A stretch of DNA of 64,000 bases from Caenorhabditis elegans (taxonomy: Eukaryota; Nematoda; Chromadorea; Rhabditida; Rhabditidae), in NCBI RefSeq assembly GCF_000002985.6, contig NC_003282.8, positions 1,550,001 to 1,614,000 on the forward strand, written 5' to 3'. Made by a program: the position numbers and the translations under genes. Positions 36,301-45,805 of the stretch are shown in pieces (positions within the stretch are counted from its first letter, which is position 1; every line of letters starts with the position of its first letter). Under the pieces are notes generated by a model that saw only the letters and a program-made list of their open reading frames with translations, was not told the DNA's origin and searched no databases.

Positions 36301-39300
36301 TCGCCGATGTTCTCAAGGGACAATCAGCCGAGAAAAAAGCAGAGATCATTGCAGAAAGACGTGAAGCAGCAGCCAGCATTTCCCTGTTTGAGAAGAAGAC
36401 TCATTTCGCCGTGATTGAAAATCTACCGGATGATGGCTCGGATTCACAATCCGCCAAGGATAAGGTTTTTCTCGATAATTTAATTGCCGCTAATCCCTCC
36501 CTCCCTGTACATATTCAAACTTTCCGCGTCAAAACTCGCAAACCAGTCTTATCCCGCCCAACAAAAATTCGTTTCTCTTCTGAAGCCGACCGCAATTCGT
36601 TCATTTTCTCTTTCTCCAAAACTCTCCGTTCGTTGCCTGATCGCCCCACTAACCTTCCAAGACCCATCCGCTGCAGACGCGATATGACCAACGATGAGTT
36701 ATCTATCCTGAGAGAGTTGAGAGCTGACGCTTATAACAGAAATACCCAAGCTGGCGAGATTCGTTATTATGTGCGCGACCTTAAGATTGTGACTCTCTCG
36801 TCACCGCGTCCACTTCCTATCTCTGTTGATTCGGCTGCTCCCGTTGCTAACGCATAGGTAAACGGCCACCGGGCTTTATTATCGTCTTGTCCGTCCATTG
36901 CTGCTTCATGTCCGATACAATCATCTTCTCTAAATATATTCAATGTTGCATCTAATTCTCGTCTCTGCCCATTGGTGGCTGTGTCTCCCTCTATGTCTTA
37001 TTCCGTCTCCCAGCAGTCCGTTCCTGCTGCTCATAACACTCGAAATCAGACCTCTTCCCCCCCGACCTGTCAAAAAAATGCTCCCTTTCTGAATTGTCAC
37101 CTTGCCAATACCCGTTCAGTCGCTTGTGCCGAACGCTTAGTCGCGCTGCACGAATATGTACGTGCCAATAAAATCGATATCCTCTGCATAACTGAGTCCA
37201 ATCTTTCTACCCAAATTCCTCTTGCATTGTGCTCTTCCCATGATATTCTCTGCCTACGTTGCGACAGAGGGCCTCCTCATCCAAAATCTAGAGATGGTGG
37301 TGTAGCTGTTTTCTACTCCAAAAGTATTACATTAATTCAAGCCGACTCCTTACTCGATCAGTTTTATCCCCTCCATTCTTGTGAAATAGTAACCTTTGAT
37401 CATAAATTATCCAAGTCACGTTTTATCATTGTATATAGACCCCCTCTAACCTCTGTTACCGAAACCAATTATTTATTTGAAAATATCTCGCTATTGCTTA
37501 CCTCCCAAGCCAAAAATCACTACATTCTCGGTGATTTCAATATTCCCTCAGCTCGTTGGTCCCGTGATATCCCTGTGCCGCCTGGGATCCCCCAAGCTCT
37601 TGAAGACCTTATAATTTCCCACAATTTAACCCAAATGGTTAACTTCTCAACGAGAGTCGCTTTTTCTGGAATAGGTAACTTCCTCGATCTGATCTTCTCT
37701 GACAATCCCAACACGTTCCTTTCGTGCTCCCCTAGCCTACCTTTGATTTGCTCAGACGACTCATCCGTCTCCTTCACACTTGCCATTGATTGTAACAGTA
37801 AACCACTTCCCCCACCAAAAACTAAGTCCCTCGACTTCAGGAAATGTGATTTTTTATCCTTAAATCAGCATCTCATGTCATATAACTGGCCACGGCAACT
37901 CTCGTATTTCTCCAATACTGATTCTAAACTTGCTCATTTCTCCCGCATTTTCAACGAATTAATTGTTCTTTACACCCCTATTGCCAAACCACCTCGTCCG
38001 AAATCTACCTGTCACAAATCCATTTATAGGCTTGCGCGTCGCGCGTGCTCGAATACCATATCAGTCAGAAGAAAAATGCGTAAAGAGCTCAAATCTATCA
38101 AACGGAAATTTGCTCATGAGGAAGACCGAGCCATTCACTCCACTGACCCCCGCAGTGTTTTTCAGCTTGTAAAAAAAAGAATCTCCCCCCGACCTCAACC
38201 TATCAATCTTGACATCAATAATGAAACGGTGTCTGACCCAGTGCGCATTGCAGACGAGTTTATTCATAACTTTGCTCTGTCATTCACAGCGCCTTGCCCA
38301 CCCTTCCCAGCTCTTCCGGCACCCAAGCCCTCTAAATTATCTCCCGATTTCTCGCCGTTCAACATCCACAGGCATATCAAAGCTCTTAAAGCCAAAATTG
38401 GGTTCTCTACCGATAATATCAATTTCTTTATCATAAAAAAGTGTAGTGATTCCCTAACCGTCCCCTTGTCCATAATCTTTTCCGAGTCCTTCTCCAGCTC
38501 CTTCTTCCCGACCCCCCTGGAAGACTTCCATCATTGTCCCATTACACAAAAAAGGGTCCACAACTAATCCGGGTAACTATCGCCCGATTACACTTACTCA
38601 TCCATTGTCGAGACTATTTGAACGAGTTGTACTTGATGCTCTCAAGCAGAAATTATCTCCACTCCTCTCTTCCAAACAATTCGGTTTCCTGCCTGCGCGC
38701 TCATGCACTCTGGCAGTTCTCGAATCGACGTCCAAAATTCAGAAAGTCCTCCTTGACAAGAGCAAGTATGTGGATACTATATATTTCGATTTCAAAAAAG
38801 CATTCGATAGTGTTCCCCACAACTTGCTTCTTCTCAAACTTCTGAATGTTGGGCTCGATTCAGGATGCTGTGAGTGGATCAGCTCGTTCCTCAGTAACCG
38901 TTCATCGAAAATCAAAATTGATCATTTTATCTCGGACAACTCTTTCAATGTCATGTCAGGTGTCCCCCAAGGTAGTGTAACTGGACCATTCCTCTTTCTT
39001 TTGTATATTAATGACTTATTAGATTTGTTCCCCCCTGATGTCCATGTTACAGCCTTTGCCGACGATCTAAAATTACTCGGATCGGACCCCACCTCTATCC
39101 AAACAAGCATCAATATTGTCGCTGATTGGTGTAAAAAATGGCGTCTAAATCTTGCTGAGCACAAAACTGCCGTATTACATTTTGGAAAAAAGAACCCCCG
39201 TCATAAATACTTTGTAAATAGTGTTGAAATTAAACCGCGCGATTCTATCAGAGATCTCGGAATCATTGTCGATACCAAATTATCATTTGTAAATCATATT

Positions 39301-42300
39301 AACCAGACTTCTAATAGTGCCCTCCTTAAGTGTCGCCAAATCCTTCGCTCATTCCGCTCCACAAGCCCCGAATTCTATTTTAAACTGTTCAATGTTTACA
39401 TCCGCCGCGTACTCGAATATGGCTGCGAGCTCTTCCCGCCCAACTCCACCGAACTTGCCAAAAAACTAGAATCTCCCCTCCGGTTTTTCTCAAAGTGTGT
39501 CTTTCAAAGGTGCAATTTATCGTACTCGTCATACAGTAGTAGGCTTTCCCAATTTAATTTATTGTCTACCCACCATAGACGGGTTCTTCAAATCCTCCGA
39601 ACCTTCCATAAAATTATTTCAAGCGAGTATCACTTCCCGTCCTTATCATCGTTCGTTCGAGCTTCACGCTCTACTCGTCACCCCTATCTACTTGTTGTCT
39701 GTGGCGTCCCGTCTAAATGTTTTCTACATGTTAACTTGTCACTGTGGAATCGAATAGCAAAACGTTTCCCTAAACTGTTAACTCCAAATGCATTTGCGTC
39801 GCGCCTAGGCTCTATCCCATTTGACACCCTCTTCCCCCCAACTTGACCTCCCGGGCTATAGCTGGTCCAATTGGTCATTTTACTTATCTGTCCACACATC
39901 TTTTTTATTTACTTTTTTTTTCTTTGTCTTCCGGTGTAGCTATTTCTTGTGGCAAATAAACAATTATTATTTTGAGTTTTTTTCAAAATCAAAGCGTTTT
40001 TAAAGGTGGGTTACCGAAATCTAGGAAATATTTTTTAAATTACTCCAATTTTGCCCCTGATTCCGAATTTCGATGTGAAAAAATTCCAAAAAAATTTCCC
40101 TGAATTTATATTTGAGCTTTTTTAAATCGTGATTTTTATTTTCGGCCCCATGAGTTTTTTCAAATGCGCGCCCAAACAAATTCTCATTGGAGCGCGTTTG
40201 CCTCGTTTAATTTTCTCCATCAATTTTTACTTCTTTCCTTTCGTTTTTCAGCTACTGTCGTTCATTTTCATGCTAACAAAATGTGTCAATTGGGACAAAA
40301 TAATTTTTTAAATCGATAATATACGAAAAAATGAATGAAAATGGCTGAAAAACTGAAAGAAGTGAAAATATATGGAGAAAATTAAATGAGGTAAACGCGC
40401 TCCAATGAGAATTTATTTCGGTGCGAATTTGAAAAATCTCATGGGGACGCAGCAGCTTAAATATAAAATCAGGGAAATTTTTTTCGAATTTTTTTGAATT
40501 TTTTCACGGAGGTATTCGGAATCAGGGGAAAATTTGGAGCCCCATCTTTAAATTTCTAAATAATTTTTAACAATTTTCTCGGAAAAATCACGAATTTTCA
40601 AAAAAAAAAAAAAAAGCTAAAAATTGCAAAAATTCGTAAAAACTGGAACTTTTAATGATTTTTCCCGAAATTTCTAGATTTTCTGAAGCCGTACATTCGT
40701 AGACAACTGAAATTTGGTAAGAACCTAAAGTTTTCATAATTTTTGACACATTTCCGTTAAATTTTGTTTCAAAAAAAATTAATTTTCGCGAAAAAACATG
40801 AGATTTTTTTAAAAAAAAGTAAGCTAAAAATTGCAAAAATTCGTAAAAACAATAATTTTTAATGATTTTTTTCCGAATTTTCTACTAGCTTTTCTAGAGC
40901 CGCGTACATTCATCAGCGTAGACAACTGATACACCATTTGGACCATCTCCATAGATACTCGCCGGTGTGACGCCCGGAGCAAATCGAACATGAGCAACAC
41001 GTAGACATTGTGGACGTACTGATGTTTGAGGTCGATTCTGAAAAAAACATTTTGACAATTAATTTGAAGAGTTTTTTTTTTGGTAAAAACTAAGAAAACC
41101 TTGAAATTACTGCAATTTTTTTCAAGTAAAAATGACAAAAAACGCTCGAAAAATCGCTTCAAATGGATGAATTTCCTGATTTTTTTGAGAATTTGATTTC
41201 GGCCGAACGGAATTAGTTTTAAAATCGATTTTTTTAAAGTTTTTTCCAGAGCAAAATTGAGAAATTGTTGTATTTGCAAAATAGTCAGGAGAGAGAAAAT
41301 TGCGCTTTCTAGTCATAAAAAGCATCAAAAATTGTTTTATGTCTGCTTTTTTTTGTTCAGCAGAGAAGAGAGAAGAAATCCAGGAAATTATTCAATTTTT
41401 GTTTTAAAAATTATGAGAAAACGGGACAATTTGAATGCTTTATCAATCTTTAAATGTAATGTAGTCGAATTTTTTTTATTGCTTTATTTTTATTGCAAAA
41501 AAAGTGAATTTGAAAAAATCGCTCAGTTTCCTGGGTTTCGGCCGAAAATTTTACAATTTTTGCCCAGAAAGCTCGAAAATATCTAATTTTTAATGGTTTT
41601 TTTTAAAGTAAAAACCTTTTGACGAGAGCATTGGTTTAAAAACTAGATACAACTTTTTTACTCATTTGAATTAAATTTAGGACATTAACCCCATATTTAT
41701 TGGTTTTGAAATCTTCTTCGAGCAGTTTTCAGCTTTTTTTAAATTAAAAATTACTAAAGGTGGTGTAGTCGAATTTTTTTATTGCTTTATTAGACTAAAA
41801 ATTGTTTGAAAACACCGAATTTCATAATGAAACTTCTTGAAAACTTCTCATAAAAAAGTTATGACGGCTCAAAAAATGGTCTAAAATTAGTTAAAATTTG
41901 AAATTTGACCAACTTGTCAATGCCGCAGCGGCTGGTAACAATTTTTTTGAAATCACCGTCAAATTTTGAGTGAAATTGATGTGTATACTCAAAATTAGAC
42001 GGTGATTTCAAAAAAAAAATTGTTGCTAGCCGCTGCTACATTGACAAGTCGGTCAAATTTCCGATTTTAACTAATTGTAGGCCATTTTTTGAGGCGTCAT
42101 AACTTTTTTATCGAGAAGTTTTCATGAAGTTTCATTATGAAATTCGGTGTTTTCAGACAATTTTGAGCGTAATAAACCAATCAAAAAAATTCGACTACAC
42201 CACCTTTAGTAATTTTTAATTTAAAAAAAAGCTAAAAACTGCTCGAAAAAGAATTCAAAACCAATAAATATGGGGTTAATGTCCTAAATTTAATTCAAAT

Positions 42301-45300
42301 GAGTAAAAAAGTTGTATCTAGTTTTTAAACCAATGCTCTCGTCAAGAGGTTTTTACTTTGAAAAAACCATTGAAAATTAGATATTTTCGAGCTTTCTGGG
42401 CAAAAATTGTAAAATTTTCGGCCGAAACCCAGGAAACTGAGCGATTTTTTCAAATTCACTTTTTTTGAAGCTCCAATCAATTTTAGAGCAGAATTTCAAG
42501 ACTATAAAAAGTTAAAGGTGGGGTACCGAAATTTGAGACTTTCCTTTTTTTAGACACAAAATGGCCCAAAACTACCAAATTTCGTAAAGAGACGTTCTGA
42601 AAATTTTTCAAAAAAAAAGTTATGGCCGCTCAAAGTTTTGGAAAAAACGGCCTATTTTTAGCTAAAATCTCAAATTTTGGCAACTTATCGGTGTTGCAGC
42701 GGTTAGAACTTAATTAATTTTTATTTGATTGGCATCCTTTAATGCACGTTTTGGCATTTTATTACGTGTAATTTCGTTGGCAGAGATGTTTTTTGGCCAA
42801 TAGGGACGCATATATGATACAATTTTGCGTCCTCATTGGCCAAAAAACCATCTCAATCAACGAAATAACAAGTAATAAAATGCCAAAAAATGCATTGAAA
42901 GATGACGATCAAATAAAAATTAAGATCCCCAACCGCTGCGACTCCGAGAAGTTGCCGAAATTCGGGGCTTTAACTAAAAATATGCCATTTTTTCGAAAAC
43001 TTTGAGCGGCCATAACTTTTTTTTTGAAAAATTTTCAGAACGTCTCATTACGAAATTTGGTAGTTTTGGATTATTTTGGGTCTAAAAAAAGGAAAGTCTC
43101 AAATTTCGGTACTCCACCTTTAACTTTTTATAGTCTTGAAATTCTGCTCTAAAATTGATTGGAGCTTCAAAAAAAGTGAATTTGAAAAAATCGCTCAGTT
43201 TCCTGGGTTTCGGCCGAAAATTTTACAATTTTTGCCCAGAAAGCTCGAAAATATCTAATTTTTAATGGTTTTTTTTAAAGTAAAAAACTTTCGACGAGAG
43301 CATTGGTTTAAAAACTAGATACAACTTTTTTACTCTTTTTTTTTACTCTTGTTTGTTAAATCCCGATTTTTCCAAATTTTCGGCTAAAAAACGAACTCTT
43401 TCATTAGGTGTTCCACTATTATTAAACATAGCCATCGTAGACTGCGGGCCCGTCGACACTGAAAAGTACAATCGAACTCCTTTGGCAGTAGTTGCAACTA
43501 GGTTAAGCGCAGCCGATTGTGAAGCTTCCAACGCCTTAATCGATGTAATACTGTGAAAAGATGTCTCATCGTGACCGAATTGCGTCAGAATATGAGCTTC
43601 ATGTGCAATTTTCGAGATGGGAACACTCAAAAATTTGGCACAAGCTGCTCCATCCGCTCCGAGATCCCAGACACTGACGGTGCCGGCTCGGCCGAGCAAA
43701 TACATGATATTTCGGGATTTATCGATTGTAATCTGATCGAGGGGCTCTTTTGAAGAGCCGAAGAATGGTAGAGAGATCAGTGTTCCGAGAATTGATGCAG
43801 TTTGATTTACACCTCGACACTTGTGATTTGTGGAGCCAAACCATCCGTTTTGTTTCTCGTAGACGAATTCGAAGAGTTGATCGTCGGCTGTATAGAATAC
43901 TCGACCATTTGAAGTATACGAAATATCATTCACTGTTGCTCCGTCAAGGGCTATCTGAAAAAAAAAATTGGGGATTTTCTAGAGAAATTGCTGAAAAAGC
44001 TCAATTTTTGGAGTGTTTTCCAATGTAAAATTGCGATGAAATTCATATAAAAATTGACGATTTGGGGATTTTTATGATAATTTTGGCTTGAAATGGGTTT
44101 CGTTTTCAGAAAATATATTTAAAAAAAATAAAGAGTATCGTCTAAAACTAGTGATATTTTCAAAATTTTCGCTCATTTCAGAACAATTTTGGCTTAAAAT
44201 TGAGCTTTTTAATGGGGATTTGCCAGATACAACATAAAAATTTGACGATTTTCTAGAGAAATTGCTGAAAATGGAAGATTTTTCTGGAAATTATGTGAAA
44301 AAATAAAATTTGAGCTCAATTTTAGAAAAAAAATAGACTTAAAAGGAGCGTTTTTATGTACTGGAATTATAGTAAAGTGCTGGAAATTTCAGATTTTTAA
44401 GGAAAATTTTGGCTTAAAATGAGCTTTTTTTTCAGAAAAATTAATGAAAAATTGAAGATTTCCGCAAAAAACTGTGTTTATTTTCAAAATTTTAAATTTT
44501 TTAGAAAAAAATTTGGCTTGAAAATACCGTTTTTGTGTTATATTGAAGTTTCTCGTCGAAAATTACTGTTATTTTCGAAATTTTAGCTCATTTTTGAAAA
44601 ATTCTCGCAAAAAAAATTGAGCTTTTTAATGGAAATTTGCGATTTTCTAGAGAAATTGTTGAAAAGCTCAATTTTTGGGAAAATTTAGGCTTAAAATGAG
44701 CTTTTTTTATCGGAAAATAAATGAAAAATTGGAGATTTTCGCATAAAACAACACATATTTTCGAAAATTCGGCTTGAAATGAGCGTTTTCAACGACAAAT
44801 TGTTCTAAAAAAAACGAATAAAAATTGAAGATTATCGAAATCCCCAATTTTTGGTTTGAAATGAGCATTTTTGATGTAAAATTGCTTTGAAGACTCAAAA
44901 AATTAGTCAGAAACTCGGATTTTCAAGTTTTCGAGTAGAAAAAAAAACAGAAAAGCGTTATCAGCAAATTTGAGCTAGAAATAGACGAAAAATCCCGTTG
45001 TTTAAATTTTTTTTGTCGATTTTTAAGTAAAAATCGCACGGAACATCGATTTTCCCGTGTTTTGAAGACTCAAAATCTCCAAACTTTTGCGATTTTTGAT
45101 TCAAAAACTTGGGTTTTCTTGGTAATTCTTCCTTCTTTTTTCTCCATTTTCACTCGAATTTCGAACCTTGAAGCATCGTTTTGAGTCGATAGAAATGCTA
45201 CTGGCGCCATTTTCCACGAAATCAAAGACCGGATAAAGACATATATCGGAAATTGTGCCGACAACGAGCCCATATTGAATTTCCGGCTCAAAAACGCCTG

Positions 45301-45805
45301 GCTTGATGTTCACCAGCGACACCTTCAGAATTGCAGCGTCTGATGAGTCGAAAAACGCCAAATCGTCGCTGAAAATTCGATTTTTTTTCGGTATTTTTCG
45401 GCTTTTCCGCTTACTTTGTCTCGTAATTCCACATATAGAGATTGTTATCAATGACGACCCAAACTCGGCTGATTTGTGTGAAGAATCCCATGCTAAACTC
45501 GCTGTGAATATCTGAAAATTCACCAATTTTTCGCTGAAAAACCCCCCCATCGGAAACAATGCTCTCTCACTGCTCATTTGCATTTGAAGCTCTCCGGGTA
45601 TTGGGATTCGCCGTGTGCTCACAAACTCCGGCGCTCCCTTCACATAAAACTTCTCGCCGAGACCGGAGACGGGCGTCGTGCCGTGTTGTGTGAGGCGATC
45701 GAAGAAATCCGATGTCTCCATCATCTGCTCGACGTGGTGTGCCACCTTGTTCGCCGCCGCTTCTGCCGAGTCGGCCGAGCCCAACTCCATAAACGAGACA
45801 CTCAT
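18314..45805 (-). CDS. npp-8: Nucleoporin Nup155 orthologue NPP-8
   Basis: Thirteen exons, 5' to 3' on the minus strand: 45571-45805, 45415-45511, 45167-45368, 43397-43954, 40908-41037, 35675-35885, 34354-34823, 32941-33264, 30423-31005, 24714-25043, 22113-22465, 19471-19858, 18314-18455; about 1340 aa, near the family length. It is a scaffold component of the inner ring of the nuclear pore. The N-terminal beta-propeller is visible as [57 protein letters not shown] and [10 protein letters not shown]. The C-terminal alpha-solenoid carries [30 protein letters not shown] and LSLLHCAGM. All junctions are in phase. The end of exon 4 is uncertain: a GT at 43346 gives the wrong phase, whereas GTTCGT at 43391-43396 keeps frame. 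Three other introns start GTTCG. An acceptor-like TTTTTCAG lies just upstream of the ATG, suggesting SL1 trans-splicing or another 5' exon. Confidence 0.9.
20000..20745. repeat. 101-bp tandem repeat in npp-8 intron 11
   Basis: Seven units with an exact 101-bp period: the AAGGRATATTGG landmark falls at 20011, 20112, 20213, 20314, 20415, 20516 and 20617. Each unit contains GGTATACGGTAGGGTTACTG and TTTTTCGTCTT. Copies alternate between GGTACTG and GGTATTG, and between GGGCGG and GGGGGG, suggesting a two-unit higher-order structure. A diverged copy lies near 63250. Confidence 0.92.
22494..23425. repeat. 0.93-kb palindromic element in npp-8 intron 10
   Basis: Two arms of about 460 bp are near-complementary. 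The left arm includes GTGGAGTACCGAAATGTGTG and the right arm CGATACTCCACTTTTG; the centre is near 22960. The outer flanks (ACATCAACTTTTTTCGC and its complement) are also paired, so the fold extends beyond the core. Confidence 0.85.
25085..25831. mobile_element. Palindromic CACTGCAAC element, copy A (right end truncated)
   Basis: It begins CACTGCAACTTTTTCCTCAC like the four full copies in this window and is palindromic around 25470. It stops at CGACCATGGCC, missing the last 45 bp or so of the right terminal repeat. It lies in npp-8 intron 9, directly beside exon 10. Confidence 0.85.
26178..26610. repeat. Palindromic GTAGCGAAAACTACAGTA element, copy 1
   Basis: The arms CGCGGAAAATATCCCGTAGC and GCTACGGGATATTTTGCGCG pair around a centre near 26415, with ACGGGCTCAA and TTGAGCCCCCGT inside. 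The whole segment, flanks included, recurs in inverted orientation at 27545-27960. It lies in npp-8 intron 9. Confidence 0.85.
27200..27481 (+). CDS. Possible small nested gene, hypothetical protein
   Basis: A 93-codon ORF lies on the strand opposite npp-8 inside its intron 9. The N terminus is low-complexity ([18 protein letters not shown]); the rest looks globular and charged ([27 protein letters not shown]). The sequence just upstream (26900-27180) is unusually poor in poly-T/A, C-rich, and carries a CA-repeat with GCGCGCGAGCG, as promoters often do. The stop overlaps a GTTAGT donor, so a further exon is possible but I found none. I do not recognise the product. It is bracketed by two inverted copies of a palindromic repeat. 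Confidence 0.45.
   Translation: MSSYNHYHHHQISHQQQQENQQKCSENGGNSSENVLRQLIFVSIENKMEEEKSGVPAVNYAKKEPGMTKDQHIIRVRDSVEAMLHSIEERLTG
27545..27960. repeat. Palindromic GTAGCGAAAACTACAGTA element, copy 2 (inverted)
   Basis: This is the reverse complement of 26178-26610 over nearly its full length, including outer sequence AAAACAGTATCAAA. Together the two copies form arms of about 420 bp around a 0.9-kb spacer that contains the possible gene at 27200. Confidence 0.85.
28173..28425. repeat. 250-bp inverted repeat in npp-8 intron 9
   Basis: CAGCTAAAATCTCCAATTTT at the left pairs with TTGGAGATTTTAGCTAAAAC at the right. The interior pairs through ATCATCATTTACTGCATAAT and its partner. Confidence 0.75.
29441..30113. 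repeat. 0.67-kb palindromic TAAAGGTGG element in npp-8 intron 9
   Basis: The left end AAAGGTGGAGCAGCGTCAGT pairs with the right end ACTGACGCTACTCCACTTTT. The interior ACAATGACAGAATATCATGA and its complement also pair. A related copy is nested in ced-2 intron 1 (48247-48985). Confidence 0.85.
32163..32888. repeat. Mariner-like MITE in npp-8 intron 8
   Basis: The terminal inverted repeats are TAGGTCTCCAAATAAGTTCC and its complement, flanked by TA. The arms pair over about 240 bp or more, for example CGGAGTGCCCTAACTCGAAG. The ATAAGTTCCGGGT end resembles mariner-family termini, and the TA duplication fits. No transposase ORF is present. The family assignment is inference. Confidence 0.7.
33322..34113. 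mobile_element. Palindromic CACTGCAAC element, copy B
   Basis: A full-length 792-bp copy, beginning CACTGCAACTTTTTCCTCAC and ending in the complementary GTTGCAGTG. The arms are about 380 bp, with a short centre holding CTCGACTTTTTCACC. It lies in npp-8 intron 7 immediately beside exon 8. A small extra fragment of the same terminal region (CCTCGGCCATGGCCTAGAAA) follows at about 34144. Confidence 0.9.
36036..36857 (+). CDS. LINE ORF1 protein (5' truncated)
   Basis: About 273 residues from [20 protein letters not shown], without a start Met, to a TAG. It has a basic N terminus and a heptad-rich coiled coil ([18 protein letters not shown] and on, residues 20-75). A central region, [14 protein letters not shown] followed by [14 protein letters not shown], looks like the RRM-like fold of LINE ORF1 RNA-binding proteins. 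It would bind element RNA. The missing start and the junction with the flanking repeat indicate ordinary 5' truncation on insertion. Confidence 0.75.
   Translation, partial: SSPPEKQQQTRKRGRPTALELLTTRVEELEKENSSLRTFRTAAESRCRALESKQSELFQTVEQLKEVVAKLTNECSARVTSNLPAPRLFADVLKGQSAEKKAEIIAERREAAASISLFEKKTHFAVIENLPDDGSDSQSAKDKVFLDNLIAANPSLPVHIQTFRVKTRKPVLSRPTKIRFSSEADRNSFIFSFSKTLRSLPDRPTNLPRPIRCRRDMTNDELSILRELRADAYNRNTQAGEIRYYVRDLKIVTLSSPRPLPISVDSAAPVANA
36972..39846 (+). pseudogene. LINE ORF2: AP endonuclease plus reverse transcriptase, frameshifted
   Basis: The endonuclease comes first: [41 protein letters not shown] and a final SDDSSVSF where SDH is usual. The reverse transcriptase follows: [25 protein letters not shown] and FADDLKL. 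A six-C run at 38512-38517 shifts the frame: the upstream frame ends at 38567 and the downstream frame continues intact to a TGA at 39844-39846. Removing one C would read [15 protein letters not shown] into the RT. Apart from this and the H-to-D change, the protein looks complete, so the copy is young. It cannot make full ORF2 without frameshifting. Confidence 0.88.
40003..40552. repeat. 0.55-kb palindromic TAAAGGTGG element downstream of the LINE
   Basis: The left arm AAAGGTGGGTTACCGAAATC pairs loosely with the right arm ending GGAGCCCCATCTTTA. The inner arms GGAGCGCGTTTGCCTCGTTT and its complement pair closely, centred near 40280. Confidence 0.8.
40608..40766. repeat. Degenerate duplicate of npp-8 exon 5 end plus 45-bp direct repeat
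   Basis: 40615-40710 resembles 40822-40930, sharing AGCTAAAAATTGCAAAAATT and then CCG-GTACATTC---GTAGACAACTG, which in the real copy covers the end of exon 5. It is followed at 40722-40766 by a 45-bp sequence that matches 35991-36035 at 44 positions. Confidence 0.8.
41509..42463. repeat. 0.95-kb palindrome in npp-8 intron 4
   Basis: The arms are about 470 bp, centred near 41975. They include the nested TAAAGGTGGTGTAGTCGAAT end at about 41756 and outer sequence CTCAGTTTCCTGGGTTTCGG. A third copy of the outer sequence lies at 43180-43337. Confidence 0.85.
42486..43165. repeat. 0.68-kb palindrome in npp-8 intron 4 with flanking arm copies
   Basis: AAAGGTGGGGTACCGAAATT pairs with AATTTCGGTACTCCACCTTT, centred near 42825. 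The fold continues outward, because 42330-42480 is complementary to 43170-43337. Two interlocking palindromes therefore share the middle arm. Confidence 0.85.

Larger units (their letters stand above)
36036..39985 (+). mobile_element. 5'-truncated two-ORF LINE (CR1/Jockey-like non-LTR retrotransposon)
   Basis: It lies in npp-8 intron 5, antisense to the gene. The first ORF has a coiled coil; the second has an AP endonuclease and a reverse transcriptase. The element starts inside ORF1 without an ATG, directly after a 45-bp sequence (35991-36035) that recurs at 40722-40766. The 3' region ends with AATAAA (39955) and ATTATTATTTT. Base composition is clearly less AT-rich than the surrounding intron. 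Two ORFs argue against RTE-1 (single ORF) and for a CR1/Sam-like clade; the clade is inference. Confidence 0.88.

Noticed and set aside
38534..38845. Alternative ORF overlapping the LINE frameshift
   Set aside because: Its residues have no reverse transcriptase motifs. It is the out-of-frame reading near the six-C run.
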